Origin: SFHK01 sp045538305
Lineage (GTDB): Bacteria > Bacillota > Clostridia > Christensenellales > Aristaeellaceae
Length of the DNA stretch: 64,000 nucleotides
Assembly: GCA_045538305.1 (NCBI GenBank)
Contig: JAZSRC010000079.1
Coordinates: 25,317 to 89,316 of the forward strand
Direction: 5' to 3'
Shown: one piece after another, positions 8,408 to 17,629 of the stretch
Position numbering within the stretch: the stretch's first letter is position 1
How the letters are laid out: the number at the start of each line of letters is the position of its first letter
Notes under the pieces: model-generated
Seen by the model: the letters and a program-made list of their open reading frames with translations, nothing else
What the model was told of the DNA's origin: nothing
Databases searched by the model: none
Made by a program: the position numbers and the translations under genes

Positions 8408-8413
8408 TATAAT
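8385..8413 (+). promoter_or_regulatory. Promoter of the mraZ division/wall cluster
   Basis: TGGCAA (8385-8390) and a consensus TATAAT (8408-8413) with a 17-bp spacer. It reads into mraZ at 8465, leaving a leader of about 45 nt with AGGAGGTGATC before the ATG. Confidence 0.7.
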
Positions 8414-8464
8414 GAGGAGGCGTAATGGAAATTGCACACGAATTTTATCAGGAGGTGATCGTTT

Positions 8465-8935
8465 ATGAGCATGGAGACATTTACAGGCAGTGCTTTGCAT
8501 ACGATCGATCCTAAGGGGCGTGTGTTTATTCCAATGGTATACCGGGAAGCGCTCGGCAGCGATTTTACCATAGCGCTCAACAACGACTTCAGAACAATAG
8601 CGCTTTATCCAAAGGATTTCTGGAAAGAAAAGCTTCAAAGCTACGCCTGCATTCCTGATGTGGACCGCAGAGGCAGGCATCTGGTCAGGCACTTTACGGG
8701 CAATGCGTACACCGGCTGCAATCTGGATTCCCAGGGAAGAATCCTGATCCCGCAGGAGCTAAGAACCATGTTTGGCCTGGCGGGTCAAAAGGAAATTCGC
8801 TTTATCGGCGTGGGAGACGTACTTGAAATCTGGAATCCGGATCGATACCATGGCTTGATGTACGAACCGGATGAGCTGATTGACAGCATGCTCGACTATG
8901 TGTACGAAACCTACTTCAGCAATAGAATACAATAA
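8465..8935 (+). CDS. mraZ: Transcriptional regulator MraZ
   Basis: 156 residues. Two SpoVT/AbrB-like half-domains, each with the conserved D-x-x-GR loop: DPKGRVFIP at 15-23 and DSQGRILIP at 88-96. MraZ forms ring-shaped oligomers that bind repeats upstream of its own gene and control the division/wall cluster. It is slightly longer than the usual 140-150 residues. The rsmH (mraW) gene that normally follows is missing here; an FtsL-like gene comes next. Confidence 0.95.
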   Translation: MSMETFTGSALHTIDPKGRVFIPMVYREALGSDFTIALNNDFRTIALYPKDFWKEKLQSYACIPDVDRRGRHLVRHFTGNAYTGCNLDSQGRILIPQELRTMFGLAGQKEIRFIGVGDVLEIWNPDRYHGLMYEPDELIDSMLDYVYETYFSNRIQ

Positions 8936-8967
8936 GCAATTACGCGTAATATGAAAGGGGAGGCAGC

Positions 8968-9450
8968 ATGAATCGCACGTACAGCGCACAAAAGCGAATC
9001 ACCGGGAGAAGCCCCGAACTGTATAAGTGGGAAGAGCGCAGGCCTTCCCGTAAGCATACTGCAAATACTCGTCCGGGATATCCGGCAAGTGCACACGCAA
9101 AAATGCATACATCCATGTTTTCCAATAAGGATAAGATCATGATTACGGTCGTTGCGATGCTTCTGATTGTACTGCTTGGCGGCACCATCTTTATGATGGC
9201 GGATAATGCCAAAATCAGAATTGCAACGGCTGATCTGAAAACTGCGAACAAGACGATCGAAGAGGTGGAGATCTCCGCACTTCAGATCAGATATAACAAG
9301 GACAGCAGCCGGGAAGCCTGCAGACAACAGGGCCGGGATGTGCTGGGTATGATTTTGCCGGAAGACGAAGATAGACAGGTACTCAGCATCGATTACGTTT
9401 TCACCAATGAAAGCGCTCAGACGGCGGAGGCAAATGCGAACGGCCGTTAA
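8968..9450 (+). CDS. FtsL-like septum protein
   Basis: 160 residues, ATG behind GAAAGGGGAGG. A long basic N-terminal cytoplasmic tail (1-55) precedes one transmembrane segment at about 56-77 and then a predicted coiled coil with heptad spacing (about 85-112, LKTANKTIEEVEISALQIRYN). This architecture and its position between mraZ and the transpeptidase gene fit FtsL/DivIC, the septal proteins that pair with DivIB/FtsQ. Sequence is too divergent for a firm name; the N-terminal tail is longer than in most FtsL proteins. Confidence 0.7.
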   Translation: MNRTYSAQKRITGRSPELYKWEERRPSRKHTANTRPGYPASAHAKMHTSMFSNKDKIMITVVAMLLIVLLGGTIFMMADNAKIRIATADLKTANKTIEEVEISALQIRYNKDSSREACRQQGRDVLGMILPEDEDRQVLSIDYVFTNESAQTAEANANGR

Positions 9451-9482
9451 TAATTGCGTCCTGGACGCAGGGAGGCGCGTTC

Positions 9483-11615
9483 ATGGTTCCTACGGGGCCT
9501 GTAATCAGAAGGCGCATTGCGCTTTCGATGGTGATTTTTTTCGTTTTGTTTTCCATCCTCTCAATCAGGTTGTATGTACTTCAGGTAGTCTGGGCAGAGG
9601 ATTTGCAAAAGAGAGCGCAGGCACAATGGACGAGCGAGAATATCATACAGCCACAGCGAGGCAGGATATTGGACAGAAACGGCAATACGCTGGCGATGAG
9701 TGCAACTGCATATACGCTTTCCGTCAGTCCAAGGCAGGTATCGGATGCGAATGTGCTTTCGAACCTGCTTTCGCCGCTTCTAGGGATGGATGAATCAGCG
9801 ATATTCAAGCGCGTGTCCGATACGTCCAAAGGCGGCGTTACGATTAAACGGCAATTGCCTGAGAGAACCGCTCAGCAGCTGAAACTGATGATGGCGGAGG
9901 CGTCAAAAGCGGATTCGGATGATCTGGATGGCTTGTATCTCGAACAGGACAGCAAGCGTTATTACATAAACGGCGCGTTTGCGACGCAGCTTCTGGGGCT
10001 AACCACTATTGACGGAGTGGGACAGGCAGGCCTTGAAGCGCATTTAAACAACTATCTCAGCGGAAAAACAGGGCGAGTGGTTAATGAGGTTGATGGGAAA
10101 GGACGCGCTTTGAATTTTTCTGCTGGCGAATATGTGCCATCGGTTGACGGAGCGGATGTATATCTCACCATCGATACCGCGATTCAGGGGTTTGCCGAAA
10201 AAGCAGCCCGAGAAGCGATGGAAGTCAATAATGCCGAGGGCGTGAGAATTCTTGTAATGGATCCAAACACAGGCGAGATTTTGGCCATGGTGTCAAAGCC
10301 CGACTATGATCCCAATCAGCCGCCCAGAGATGATGTTGAAAAGCTTACGGATCTCATGAGAAACCGCGTTATTTCGGATGCCTATGAGCCGGGTTCTACG
10401 TTTAAAATGATCACGATGGCGGCCTGCATCGAAGAAAAGCTTACTCATCTTGCCGAGTGGTTTTATTGCTCAGGGAGCGTGTATGTGGAGGGCGGTAGGG
10501 TGCGCTGCTGGGGAAACCCGCATGGCGCACAGTCGCTTACGGAAGCCCTTGAAAACTCATGCAACCCAGTGTTTGTCGAGCTGGGGCTTCGCCTCGGCAT
10601 TGACACATTTTATAAATATCTCGATGCGTTCGGATTCGGCAAAAAAACGGGAATCGATATTCCCGGCGAAGGCAGCGGAATTGTAATATCCCAAAATACA
10701 GTCAAACGCGTGGACATTGCGCGAGTGGGATTTGGACAGTCTATAGCTGTTACGCCCGTACAACTTTTGAATGCTGCATGTGCTGTTATAAATGGAGGCA
10801 ACCTTTTAAGCCCTTTTGTAGTCAAAGAAATCAGGGATGCAGACGGAAACGTCATTGAGAAAGGGGAACGCCATGTCGTTTCCAATCCGATATCGGAGGA
10901 AACTTCGAGGACGCTTCGAAGCATGCTGGAAAGCGTTGTCGAAAACGGCGGCGGCAAAAACGCTTACATAGAGGGATATCGCGTAGGCGGAAAAACCGGC
11001 ACGGCGCAGGTGTATGTTGACGGTGTCGTATCGAGCGACAAGCACATTGGTTCATTTATCGGATTTGCACCAATGGATGATCCGCAGATTGCGGTACTGG
11101 TTATCGTTGACAGAGCGGACAGGAAACCGGATTTTGGAAGCGTAACCGCAGCGCCCTTTGCTAGGGACATTCTTTTATCCTCGCTTACCTATATGGGCGT
11201 TGAACGGGAGAAAGCGGATTCGGACGCGGATGAAAAGTATATTGTCCCGGACGTCAGAAACGAAACGCTTGCCGAAGCAAAAAAAATTCTAAAATCGCAC
11301 GGTTTCTCCTGTGTATTAAGCGGCGCGGGAAAAACAGTCGCAGATCAGTTTCCTACTGCAGGAGCTGAAATGGTAAAGGGCTCCGTCATTATGCTCTATA
11401 TGGATGGAAATACGTCGATTGATGAAAATGCATATGTTTCTGTTCCGGGTGTTTCGGGTATGTCTGTTATGGAGGCAAACCGAACAATTGCATCATACGG
11501 TCTGATCATGCAGGCGGAGGGCACGGGCCTTGCCGTAGATCAGGAGCCTAAGGAAGGCAGTATGGTTTTTCCCGGTGAAAAGGTACTGGTGCGTTTTCAA
11601 ATGCCGGATTTGTAG
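9483..11615 (+). CDS. Class B penicillin-binding protein with two PASTA domains (SpoVD/FtsI type)
   Basis: 710 residues. N-terminal membrane anchor at about 8-35, PBP dimer domain, then transpeptidase domain with S305-TF-K308, S359-C-N361 and K504-TGT507. Two C-terminal PASTA repeats lie at about 586-640 and 650-708. The enzyme cross-links septal peptidoglycan. PASTA-tailed proteins in this operon position are called SpoVD (spore cortex) or PBP2B/FtsI (division); since only one is present in the cluster it may serve division. Confidence 0.93.
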   Translation: MVPTGPVIRRRIALSMVIFFVLFSILSIRLYVLQVVWAEDLQKRAQAQWTSENIIQPQRGRILDRNGNTLAMSATAYTLSVSPRQVSDANVLSNLLSPLLGMDESAIFKRVSDTSKGGVTIKRQLPERTAQQLKLMMAEASKADSDDLDGLYLEQDSKRYYINGAFATQLLGLTTIDGVGQAGLEAHLNNYLSGKTGRVVNEVDGKGRALNFSAGEYVPSVDGADVYLTIDTAIQGFAEKAAREAMEVNNAEGVRILVMDPNTGEILAMVSKPDYDPNQPPRDDVEKLTDLMRNRVISDAYEPGSTFKMITMAACIEEKLTHLAEWFYCSGSVYVEGGRVRCWGNPHGAQSLTEALENSCNPVFVELGLRLGIDTFYKYLDAFGFGKKTGIDIPGEGSGIVISQNTVKRVDIARVGFGQSIAVTPVQLLNAACAVINGGNLLSPFVVKEIRDADGNVIEKGERHVVSNPISEETSRTLRSMLESVVENGGGKNAYIEGYRVGGKTGTAQVYVDGVVSSDKHIGSFIGFAPMDDPQIAVLVIVDRADRKPDFGSVTAAPFARDILLSSLTYMGVEREKADSDADEKYIVPDVRNETLAEAKKILKSHGFSCVLSGAGKTVADQFPTAGAEMVKGSVIMLYMDGNTSIDENAYVSVPGVSGMSVMEANRTIASYGLIMQAEGTGLAVDQEPKEGSMVFPGEKVLVRFQMPDL

Positions 11616-11650
11616 AATACGCTTTATATCTGTTTGGGAGGCAAATAGGA

Positions 11651-13108
11651 ATGGAGATTTCCGGGCTTTTAAAGAATCTACCGGTCGATTATCGCCTGAT
11701 TGGCGATGCAAAAACAGAAATTACATCGCTTTGCACCGATTCCAGGAAGGTTGTTGAAGGGTGCCTGTTTTTCTGTATACCTGGTATGCATATGGATGCG
11801 CATGATTTTGCGCCGGATGCGGTATCAAAAGGCGCAAAGGCGGTTGTTGTTGAACGGGTGCTGAATGTGGATTGTCCGCAGATTCTGGTGCCGAATGTAC
11901 GCCTTGCGATGAGCTATCTGGCTGCGTCCTTTTATGGAAATCCTGCTGACCGGATGAAGATCATAGGCATAACCGGAACAAAAGGCAAAACTACTACCAG
12001 CTTCCTTTTGAAATCGATTCTGGAAAAGGCAAACCATAAGGTTGGTTTGATCGGAACGGTTTCAACGCTCATTGGCGATGAGGAACATGAGTCCGGAAAA
12101 ACGACGCCGGATCCTGTAGAGTTTCAGGAAATACTGAAAAAAATGGCGGACGCAGAGTGCGAGTATGTGGTTATGGAAGTATCGGCGCATGCGTTGGCTA
12201 TGCACCGTGTTGCAGGCATATGCTTTGAAGCTGCAGGTTTTTTGAATCTTTCGCTGGATCATTTGGATTATTTCGGTACTATGGAGAAGTACATGGAAGC
12301 CAAGCTTGAAATAGTGAAGGCCGCGAAGAAAATGATTGTCAACGTGGATGATGAACGTGTGAAACAGGCTTCGGAGGAGAAGGGCTTTCCGTTTATCAGA
12401 ATCGGTATTCGTGAAAGAGCGGATGAATACGCACGCAACATTGAAATCACGGAAAACGGACTTTGCTTCAATATGTGCTTCCACAAGCGAATGAAAACGG
12501 AAATCCATCTGAAACTGACTGGCATTTTCAATGTATATAATTCTATGATGGCTTCTGCACTGGCCGATGCATGCGGCGTAGATATTCAGGCTATCAAGGA
12601 AGGACTTGAATGCGTAAAGGCTGTTCCGGGCAGAATAGAACTGCTTGATACGCATACGCCTTATAGGGTAATTCTCGACTATGCGCATTCGCCGGATGCG
12701 CTTGAGAATATACTCACTGCCGTACGGCAGACAACAAAGGGAAGATTGATTGCGTTGTTTGGATGCGGCGGCGGACGAGATCAAACGAAACGACCCGTAA
12801 TGGGCAGAATCGGCGGGAATATGGCGGATCTCAGTATATTGACAAGCGATAACCCCAGAAATGAAGATCCGCATCAGATTATTCGCGAAATTGAAGCGGG
12901 TATCGCCGAAACCGATGGCGAATATGTTACGATTGAAAACAGACGCGAAGCCATTCGATACGCGCTTACCGTTGCCGAAGAGAACGATACGGTAGTATTG
13001 GCCGGAAAAGGTCATGAAACCTATCAGGAAGTGATGGGGAAAAAGCTGCCGTTTGATGAAAAGATCATCGTGCAGGAGCTTTTGGATGAAATATCCGGCG
13101 GAATTTAA
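11651..13108 (+). CDS. murE: UDP-MurNAc-tripeptide synthetase MurE
   Basis: 485 residues. Mur ligase ATP site GTKGKTTT at 109-116, central-domain HLDYFGTMEKYMEAK with the likely carbamylated lysine, and C-terminal DYAHSPDALENIL. The specificity motif reads DNPRNEDP (400-407); Arg after DNP indicates meso-diaminopimelate rather than lysine as the third residue. It adds mDAP to UDP-MurNAc-L-Ala-D-Glu in the cytoplasm. MurF, which usually follows, is not in the cluster. Confidence 0.95.
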   Translation: MEISGLLKNLPVDYRLIGDAKTEITSLCTDSRKVVEGCLFFCIPGMHMDAHDFAPDAVSKGAKAVVVERVLNVDCPQILVPNVRLAMSYLAASFYGNPADRMKIIGITGTKGKTTTSFLLKSILEKANHKVGLIGTVSTLIGDEEHESGKTTPDPVEFQEILKKMADAECEYVVMEVSAHALAMHRVAGICFEAAGFLNLSLDHLDYFGTMEKYMEAKLEIVKAAKKMIVNVDDERVKQASEEKGFPFIRIGIRERADEYARNIEITENGLCFNMCFHKRMKTEIHLKLTGIFNVYNSMMASALADACGVDIQAIKEGLECVKAVPGRIELLDTHTPYRVILDYAHSPDALENILTAVRQTTKGRLIALFGCGGGRDQTKRPVMGRIGGNMADLSILTSDNPRNEDPHQIIREIEAGIAETDGEYVTIENRREAIRYALTVAEENDTVVLAGKGHETYQEVMGKKLPFDEKIIVQELLDEISGGI

Positions 13109-13125
13109 CGGAGGAATTAAGAGGT

Positions 13126-14124
13126 ATGCAAAGGCTGATTTTTACGGTTCTCGTTTCGTTTTTACTGTCAATTGTGCTGGGTCCGTTTGTGATTCCGTGG
13201 CTTAAAAAGCTAAGGGTTGGACAAACGATCAATCCCTTCGGACCCAAATCACACGCAGGCAAGCAGGGAACAACCACTATGGGCGGACTGATTTTTGTGT
13301 CCGCAGCTGTGATTACCTCGCTCATTTTTGCAAAGTTCAAGGGCGCTGATGGATACTTTATTCTGATACTGCTCTTGTGCATGCTCGCCTTTGCGCTGAT
13401 CGGTTTTCTTGATGACTATATCAAGGTGGTAAAAAGAAGGTCTGAAGGCCTTACGCCGAAGCAGAAACTGATTCCTCAGATTGTCTTTGGAATCGGAATC
13501 GCGCTTCTTGCCTACTTCAGCCCTTCCATTGGCTCCAAGCTGAAGGTGCCGTTTACGTCTTTTGAGATCGATCTTGGAATTTTCTATATTCCCGTAATGG
13601 TATTTGTCATTGTAGGCGTAGTCAATTCCGCCAATCTACTGGATGGGCTTGATGGTCTTTGCGCCGGTTCCTCCATGATCGACTTTGGTACGCTTGCGCT
13701 GATTGCATTCTCGCTTTCTGCGGCAAACGGTGAAGTGGATGCAGATTTGTATAATACGGCGCTGTTTTGCGGCGCAGTGTGCGGTGCGCTGATGGGTTTC
13801 CTTCGCTTTAACACCCATCCTGCCGGAATCATAATGGGCGATGTTGGATCGTTCGCCATAGGCGGCGCGCTGATGGGTGTTGCGATTGTTACCCGTCTTA
13901 CGCTGATTCTTCCCATTGTTGCTTTCGCCATGATGATTTCAAGTCTGTCCGATATCGCACAGGTTCTGTATGTACGCATTACGCGCGGCAAGCGCCTTCT
14001 GAGAATGGCGCCGCTTCATCATCATTTCGAATTGAGTGGAATACCGGAAACCAGAATTGTAGCGATGTATGACATTATGACTGCAATATTGTGCCTGATT
14101 GCCCTGGCTGGATATGCCGGATAA
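13126..14124 (+). CDS. mraY: Phospho-N-acetylmuramoyl-pentapeptide transferase MraY
   Basis: 332 residues, polytopic with about ten hydrophobic segments. Conserved motifs: KSHAGKQGTTTMGG (41-54), FLDDYIKV with Asp96/Asp97, NSANLLDGLDGL, GDVGSFAIGG and the C-terminal PLHHHFELSG. It transfers phospho-MurNAc-pentapeptide to undecaprenyl phosphate, forming lipid I. Start ATG behind GGAGGAATTAAGAGG. Confidence 0.97.
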   Translation: MQRLIFTVLVSFLLSIVLGPFVIPWLKKLRVGQTINPFGPKSHAGKQGTTTMGGLIFVSAAVITSLIFAKFKGADGYFILILLLCMLAFALIGFLDDYIKVVKRRSEGLTPKQKLIPQIVFGIGIALLAYFSPSIGSKLKVPFTSFEIDLGIFYIPVMVFVIVGVVNSANLLDGLDGLCAGSSMIDFGTLALIAFSLSAANGEVDADLYNTALFCGAVCGALMGFLRFNTHPAGIIMGDVGSFAIGGALMGVAIVTRLTLILPIVAFAMMISSLSDIAQVLYVRITRGKRLLRMAPLHHHFELSGIPETRIVAMYDIMTAILCLIALAGYAG

Positions 14125-14146
14125 TATTTGGCAGGAGGATGGAAGC

Positions 14147-15514
14147 ATGATCGGGAAAAGGGTGCTTGTTTGGGGAATGGCGCGCTCCGGCATTGCCGCC
14201 GCAAGGCTTTTGAACGATGCAGGCGCGTATGTTCGAATTAATGATATCAAAACAGCTGAGCAAATCGGAGAGGGGCTTAACATCCTGAAAACCCATGGCG
14301 TCGAGTGGAGATTGGGTGAAAACATAGAGGATCTGTTCGATGAAATTGACATGCTGGTAATAAGCCCCGGTATACCCAAGGCACACCCGGCTGTCCTAAA
14401 GGCAGAGGAGAAGGGTATCGAAGTTGTGGGTGAAGTGGAGCTTGCATATCGGCTTGGCCGCGGGCGGGTGATTGCCATTACCGGCACCAACGGAAAGACG
14501 ACCACGACGAGCTTACTGGGCGAGATTTTCAAAAATGCAGGAAAAACAACGTATGTCGTTGGCAACATTGGAGATCCCTACAGCGAATATGCAGGAAAAA
14601 TGAAAGATGACGATATGGTCGTTTGCGAGATTTCCTCTTTCCAGCTGGAAACGGTATCGACATTTAATCCCGAAGTTTCTCTGGTACTGAACATTTCTGA
14701 AGATCATCTGAACCGCCATGGAACGATGGAGAATTATGCGGATATCAAAACCCGAGTGTTTCAAAACGCAGGCGAAGGCCAAACTGTCGTTCTGAATTAT
14801 GATGATCCTGTTACCCGCAAAATGGCGGAAAAAGTAAAAGGGATCGTAAGCTGGTTTTCAAGGGAAATAGAGGTTCCGCAAGGCGCATTTGTCAGAAACG
14901 GTATTATCGTTAGCGCGCATTGCGGGAAATGTGAGGATGTACTGCCCTGCGAGGACGTGTATATTCCCGGACCGCATAACCTTGAAAACGCGCTTGCTGC
15001 GACTGCAGCCGCGATTGCAGCCGGAATTCCGATTCCGGTAATAAGGCATACGCTTCGAACCTTCAGAGGCGTGGAACACAGAATCGAAACGGTACGTACG
15101 CTTGACGGCGTGAAGTACATAAACGATTCAAAAGGTACAAACCCCGATTCAACCATTAAGGCCGTTAATACGATGCGAGAAAATACAGTGATCATATTGG
15201 GCGGCTCCGAAAAGAATTCAGACTATACGGAATTATGCCGTGAAATCGTGAACAGTGCCGTTACCTATGCTGTTCTGATTGGAAAAACCGGACCTGCAAT
15301 CGGCGAAAAACTGAAGGAAGCTGGGTTTACGGCTTACGAATATGCAGGATATGATTTTGAAGCGGCGATTCTGACTGCGCGTAGCCGCAGCCTCAAGGGC
15401 GGCAATGTGCTGCTTTCGCCGGCATGCGCCAGCTTTGACATGTTCTCGGATTATGAAGCGCGAGGACGCGAATTCAAACGTATTGTGAATTCGCTTCAGG
15501 AGAACGTCGGTTGA
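14147..15514 (+). CDS. murD: UDP-MurNAc-L-alanyl-D-glutamate ligase MurD
   Basis: 455 residues from ATG 14147 with AGGAGG at 14133-14138; the in-frame ATG at 14099 overlaps mraY. N-terminal UDP-binding Rossmann region with MARSGIAAAR (11-20), ATP motif GTNGKTTT (113-120), ISSFQLE, NISEDHLNRHG, and the C-terminal NDSKGTNPDST plus SPACASFDMFSDYEARG signature of MurD. It adds D-glutamate to UDP-MurNAc-L-alanine. Overlaps ftsW by 4 nt. Confidence 0.96.
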   Translation: MIGKRVLVWGMARSGIAAARLLNDAGAYVRINDIKTAEQIGEGLNILKTHGVEWRLGENIEDLFDEIDMLVISPGIPKAHPAVLKAEEKGIEVVGEVELAYRLGRGRVIAITGTNGKTTTTSLLGEIFKNAGKTTYVVGNIGDPYSEYAGKMKDDDMVVCEISSFQLETVSTFNPEVSLVLNISEDHLNRHGTMENYADIKTRVFQNAGEGQTVVLNYDDPVTRKMAEKVKGIVSWFSREIEVPQGAFVRNGIIVSAHCGKCEDVLPCEDVYIPGPHNLENALAATAAAIAAGIPIPVIRHTLRTFRGVEHRIETVRTLDGVKYINDSKGTNPDSTIKAVNTMRENTVIILGGSEKNSDYTELCREIVNSAVTYAVLIGKTGPAIGEKLKEAGFTAYEYAGYDFEAAILTARSRSLKGGNVLLSPACASFDMFSDYEARGREFKRIVNSLQENVG

Positions 15515-16671
15515 CTGGCGGCCGTATACGCGGCGCAAATGAAAAAAGAACGTATGGGTTCATAAGAAGCATTCGTGGAAAAAGACCCGACAGCGGTATA
15601 CTGATTACGTTTATTGTACTGATGCTTACGGGACTGGTGGTTCTGTATTCTGCAAGCTATTACAATGCTCTGGAAACCGGAACCTCACTGAAAGACGTGA
15701 TCAGCCAGCTAATCGGTATATTGGCGGGCGCAATTCTGATGCTTGTAGTCTGGAAAATTGATTACAGGGCTCTGAATGACTCGAGAATTATATGCGGTTC
15801 GCTTATTTTCAGCCTGGTATTGCTGATTCTTGTTGCGATACCGGGCATTGGCGTATATCTGAACGGCTCCAGACGCTGGCTGAGACTTGGACCGATCAGC
15901 TTTCAACCTTCGGAGATTGCCAAGTATTCGATGATTCTGTTTATGGCGCGGGCGCTGTCTGCGCCAAAGCGCAGCATAAATCGCTTTTTTACAGGCCTTT
16001 TACCGTTGTTTGTGATACCCGGTATAATGTTTGTGCTGGTGCTTATGCAGCCGAATTTGTCCACAGCAGGATCGATCGTGATTGTTGCTGCAGTTATGGT
16101 CATGATAGCAGGAGCCAAATGGCTGCATCTTATGCTGGTAGGTATTACAGGCGCTCTGGTAGGCGCGTATTATGCGCTGTCCGAACCTTATAGACGCGCA
16201 CGGATGATTTCGTTTATCGACCCGTTTAAATACCTTTCCAATGAGGGTTATCAGCTTTCGCAGTCGCTGATTGCCTTTGGAAACGGCGGGCTTTTCGGAA
16301 TGGGACTTGGCAGAGGCAGACAGAAATTTGCCTTTTTGCCGTATCCGGAAAGCGATTTTATCTTTGCTGTTGTCGGAGAGGATCTTGGATATGTCGGTTG
16401 TCTGTTTGTATTGACGATGTTCTTTCTGTTTTTGTTTTATTCTTTCAGAAGTGCAATCAGATGTCCCGATCGATTCGGAAGCATACTCGCGGCTTCTATT
16501 GCGGCAATGATCGGTGTACAGACGGTAATCAATATCGCCGTTGTCATCGGTATCATGCCGACAACAGGACTCCCTCTTCCGTTTTTCTCGGCGGGCGGAA
16601 CTTCGGTTTCGGTCATTATGGGAGCGGTAGGGCTTTTGATGAACATATCTTCCGAAAACAAAGAATCTTGA
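15511..16671 (+). CDS. ftsW: FtsW/SpoVE SEDS-family peptidoglycan glycosyltransferase
   Basis: 386 residues, TTG start overlapping the murD stop and preceded by CAGGAGAA. About ten transmembrane segments. SEDS motifs: GSRRWLRLGPISFQPSEIAK, FLPYPESDFIFAVVGEDLG and GLPLPFFSAGGTS. It polymerises lipid II with its partner class B PBP (encoded upstream). In Bacillota the spore-specific version is SpoVE; the sequence does not distinguish them. MurG, which normally follows, is absent. Confidence 0.93.
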   Translation: MTGGRIRGANEKRTYGFIRSIRGKRPDSGILITFIVLMLTGLVVLYSASYYNALETGTSLKDVISQLIGILAGAILMLVVWKIDYRALNDSRIICGSLIFSLVLLILVAIPGIGVYLNGSRRWLRLGPISFQPSEIAKYSMILFMARALSAPKRSINRFFTGLLPLFVIPGIMFVLVLMQPNLSTAGSIVIVAAVMVMIAGAKWLHLMLVGITGALVGAYYALSEPYRRARMISFIDPFKYLSNEGYQLSQSLIAFGNGGLFGMGLGRGRQKFAFLPYPESDFIFAVVGEDLGYVGCLFVLTMFFLFLFYSFRSAIRCPDRFGSILAASIAAMIGVQTVINIAVVIGIMPTTGLPLPFFSAGGTSVSVIMGAVGLLMNISSENKES

Positions 16672-16704
16672 ATAGGCTATAATACAGAAAGGCGGATAGA
16701 CGAC

Positions 16705-17481
16705 ATGCAGAAAAGGAAAAGTAAGAAAAAAGCCGTCATGAAAAGAAATGCCCGTATTACAGGTATTCTGATTGTCGTTATCTGCTGTGTTCTGATACTT
16801 CTTTTAACGGGTAAGCAGAATACGATAAAGAATGTTAAAGTACAATGGGAGAATCGAACGGGACAGTTCGTAACGTACACGGACGAAGATATTATTCGCG
16901 CATCACGCATCATGATGGGTGCGCAAATGAACGCCTTGTATGAAATGCAGGATGAAGCGAAAGCGGGTATTGACGCGCTTGGTTATGTAAAGTTTGAAGG
17001 TGTAGAGCGCGTGAACCGAGATACAATCAGAATCTGTGTGTCGGAAAGGGAACCGATCGCACTGTTGGATGCAAGCGGGAATCTGGTGTTGATCGATGAG
17101 GACGGCTATGTGCTTTCGCATCTCTCCAGCATTCCTACCTATAACGTTGTATATGTAACGGGCGCAGAGCTTATGTCTCATAGGGATGGCGAAAAGCTCG
17201 TAACAAGGCGAAGCGAACAGCTTGATGATATTTTGGCAATTACCAACGCAATAAGAAAGCTCGGCTATGAAAAAACATATTCGGAACTGAATGTTAAGGA
17301 TTCGAATGGATTTTATTTAATAACCAACACCAATCTGATCGTTCAGTTTTATGAAACTAAAGATATTGAAAAGACGCTCATGCTCGCTAACGGGATGATT
17401 GTTGATAAAGGTTATACTACCGGAAAAGTGATTATCAGCGGTAATTACGCGTCTTATCAGCCGACGGGAGGGAATGAATAA
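16705..17481 (+). CDS. Cell-division protein DivIB/FtsQ
   Basis: 258 residues. Very basic N-terminus, one transmembrane helix at about 17-35, then a POTRA-like domain (about 41-115, ending in RDTIRICVSEREPIALL) and the FtsQ/DivIB beta domain with a DEDGYVL motif. It forms the septal FtsQLB/DivIB-FtsL-DivIC complex in the membrane. Position at the end of the wall genes is typical. Confidence 0.85.
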   Translation: MQKRKSKKKAVMKRNARITGILIVVICCVLILLLTGKQNTIKNVKVQWENRTGQFVTYTDEDIIRASRIMMGAQMNALYEMQDEAKAGIDALGYVKFEGVERVNRDTIRICVSEREPIALLDASGNLVLIDEDGYVLSHLSSIPTYNVVYVTGAELMSHRDGEKLVTRRSEQLDDILAITNAIRKLGYEKTYSELNVKDSNGFYLITNTNLIVQFYETKDIEKTLMLANGMIVDKGYTTGKVIISGNYASYQPTGGNE

Positions 17482-17542
17482 AGAAAAAGAATGTAAAATG
17501 TAATAAATTTGAATTACAAATGAAATATTCACCAAAAAACTG

Positions 17543-17572
17543 TTTACAAAGTGGCGGGTTATCCTGTATAAT
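17543..17572 (+). promoter_or_regulatory. Promoter of ftsA-ftsZ
   Basis: TTTACA (17543-17548) and TATAAT (17567-17572), spacer 18, in the 148-bp gap between divIB and the ftsA-like gene. It gives ftsA-ftsZ expression independent of mraZ. AAAGTGG at 17548-17554 resembles a GTGG-type MraZ element, but a single copy is weak evidence. Confidence 0.7.
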
Positions 17573-17629
17573 TGGAATATAGAAGTTGAGCGAGTACTTA
17601 CGGGCGAATGAGGCGGGAGAAAGAGTAAG

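Noticed and set aside
16677..17181. Frames antisense to divIB, and the absence of murG there
   Set aside because: No glycosyltransferase motif on either strand, so murG is truly absent rather than frameshifted.
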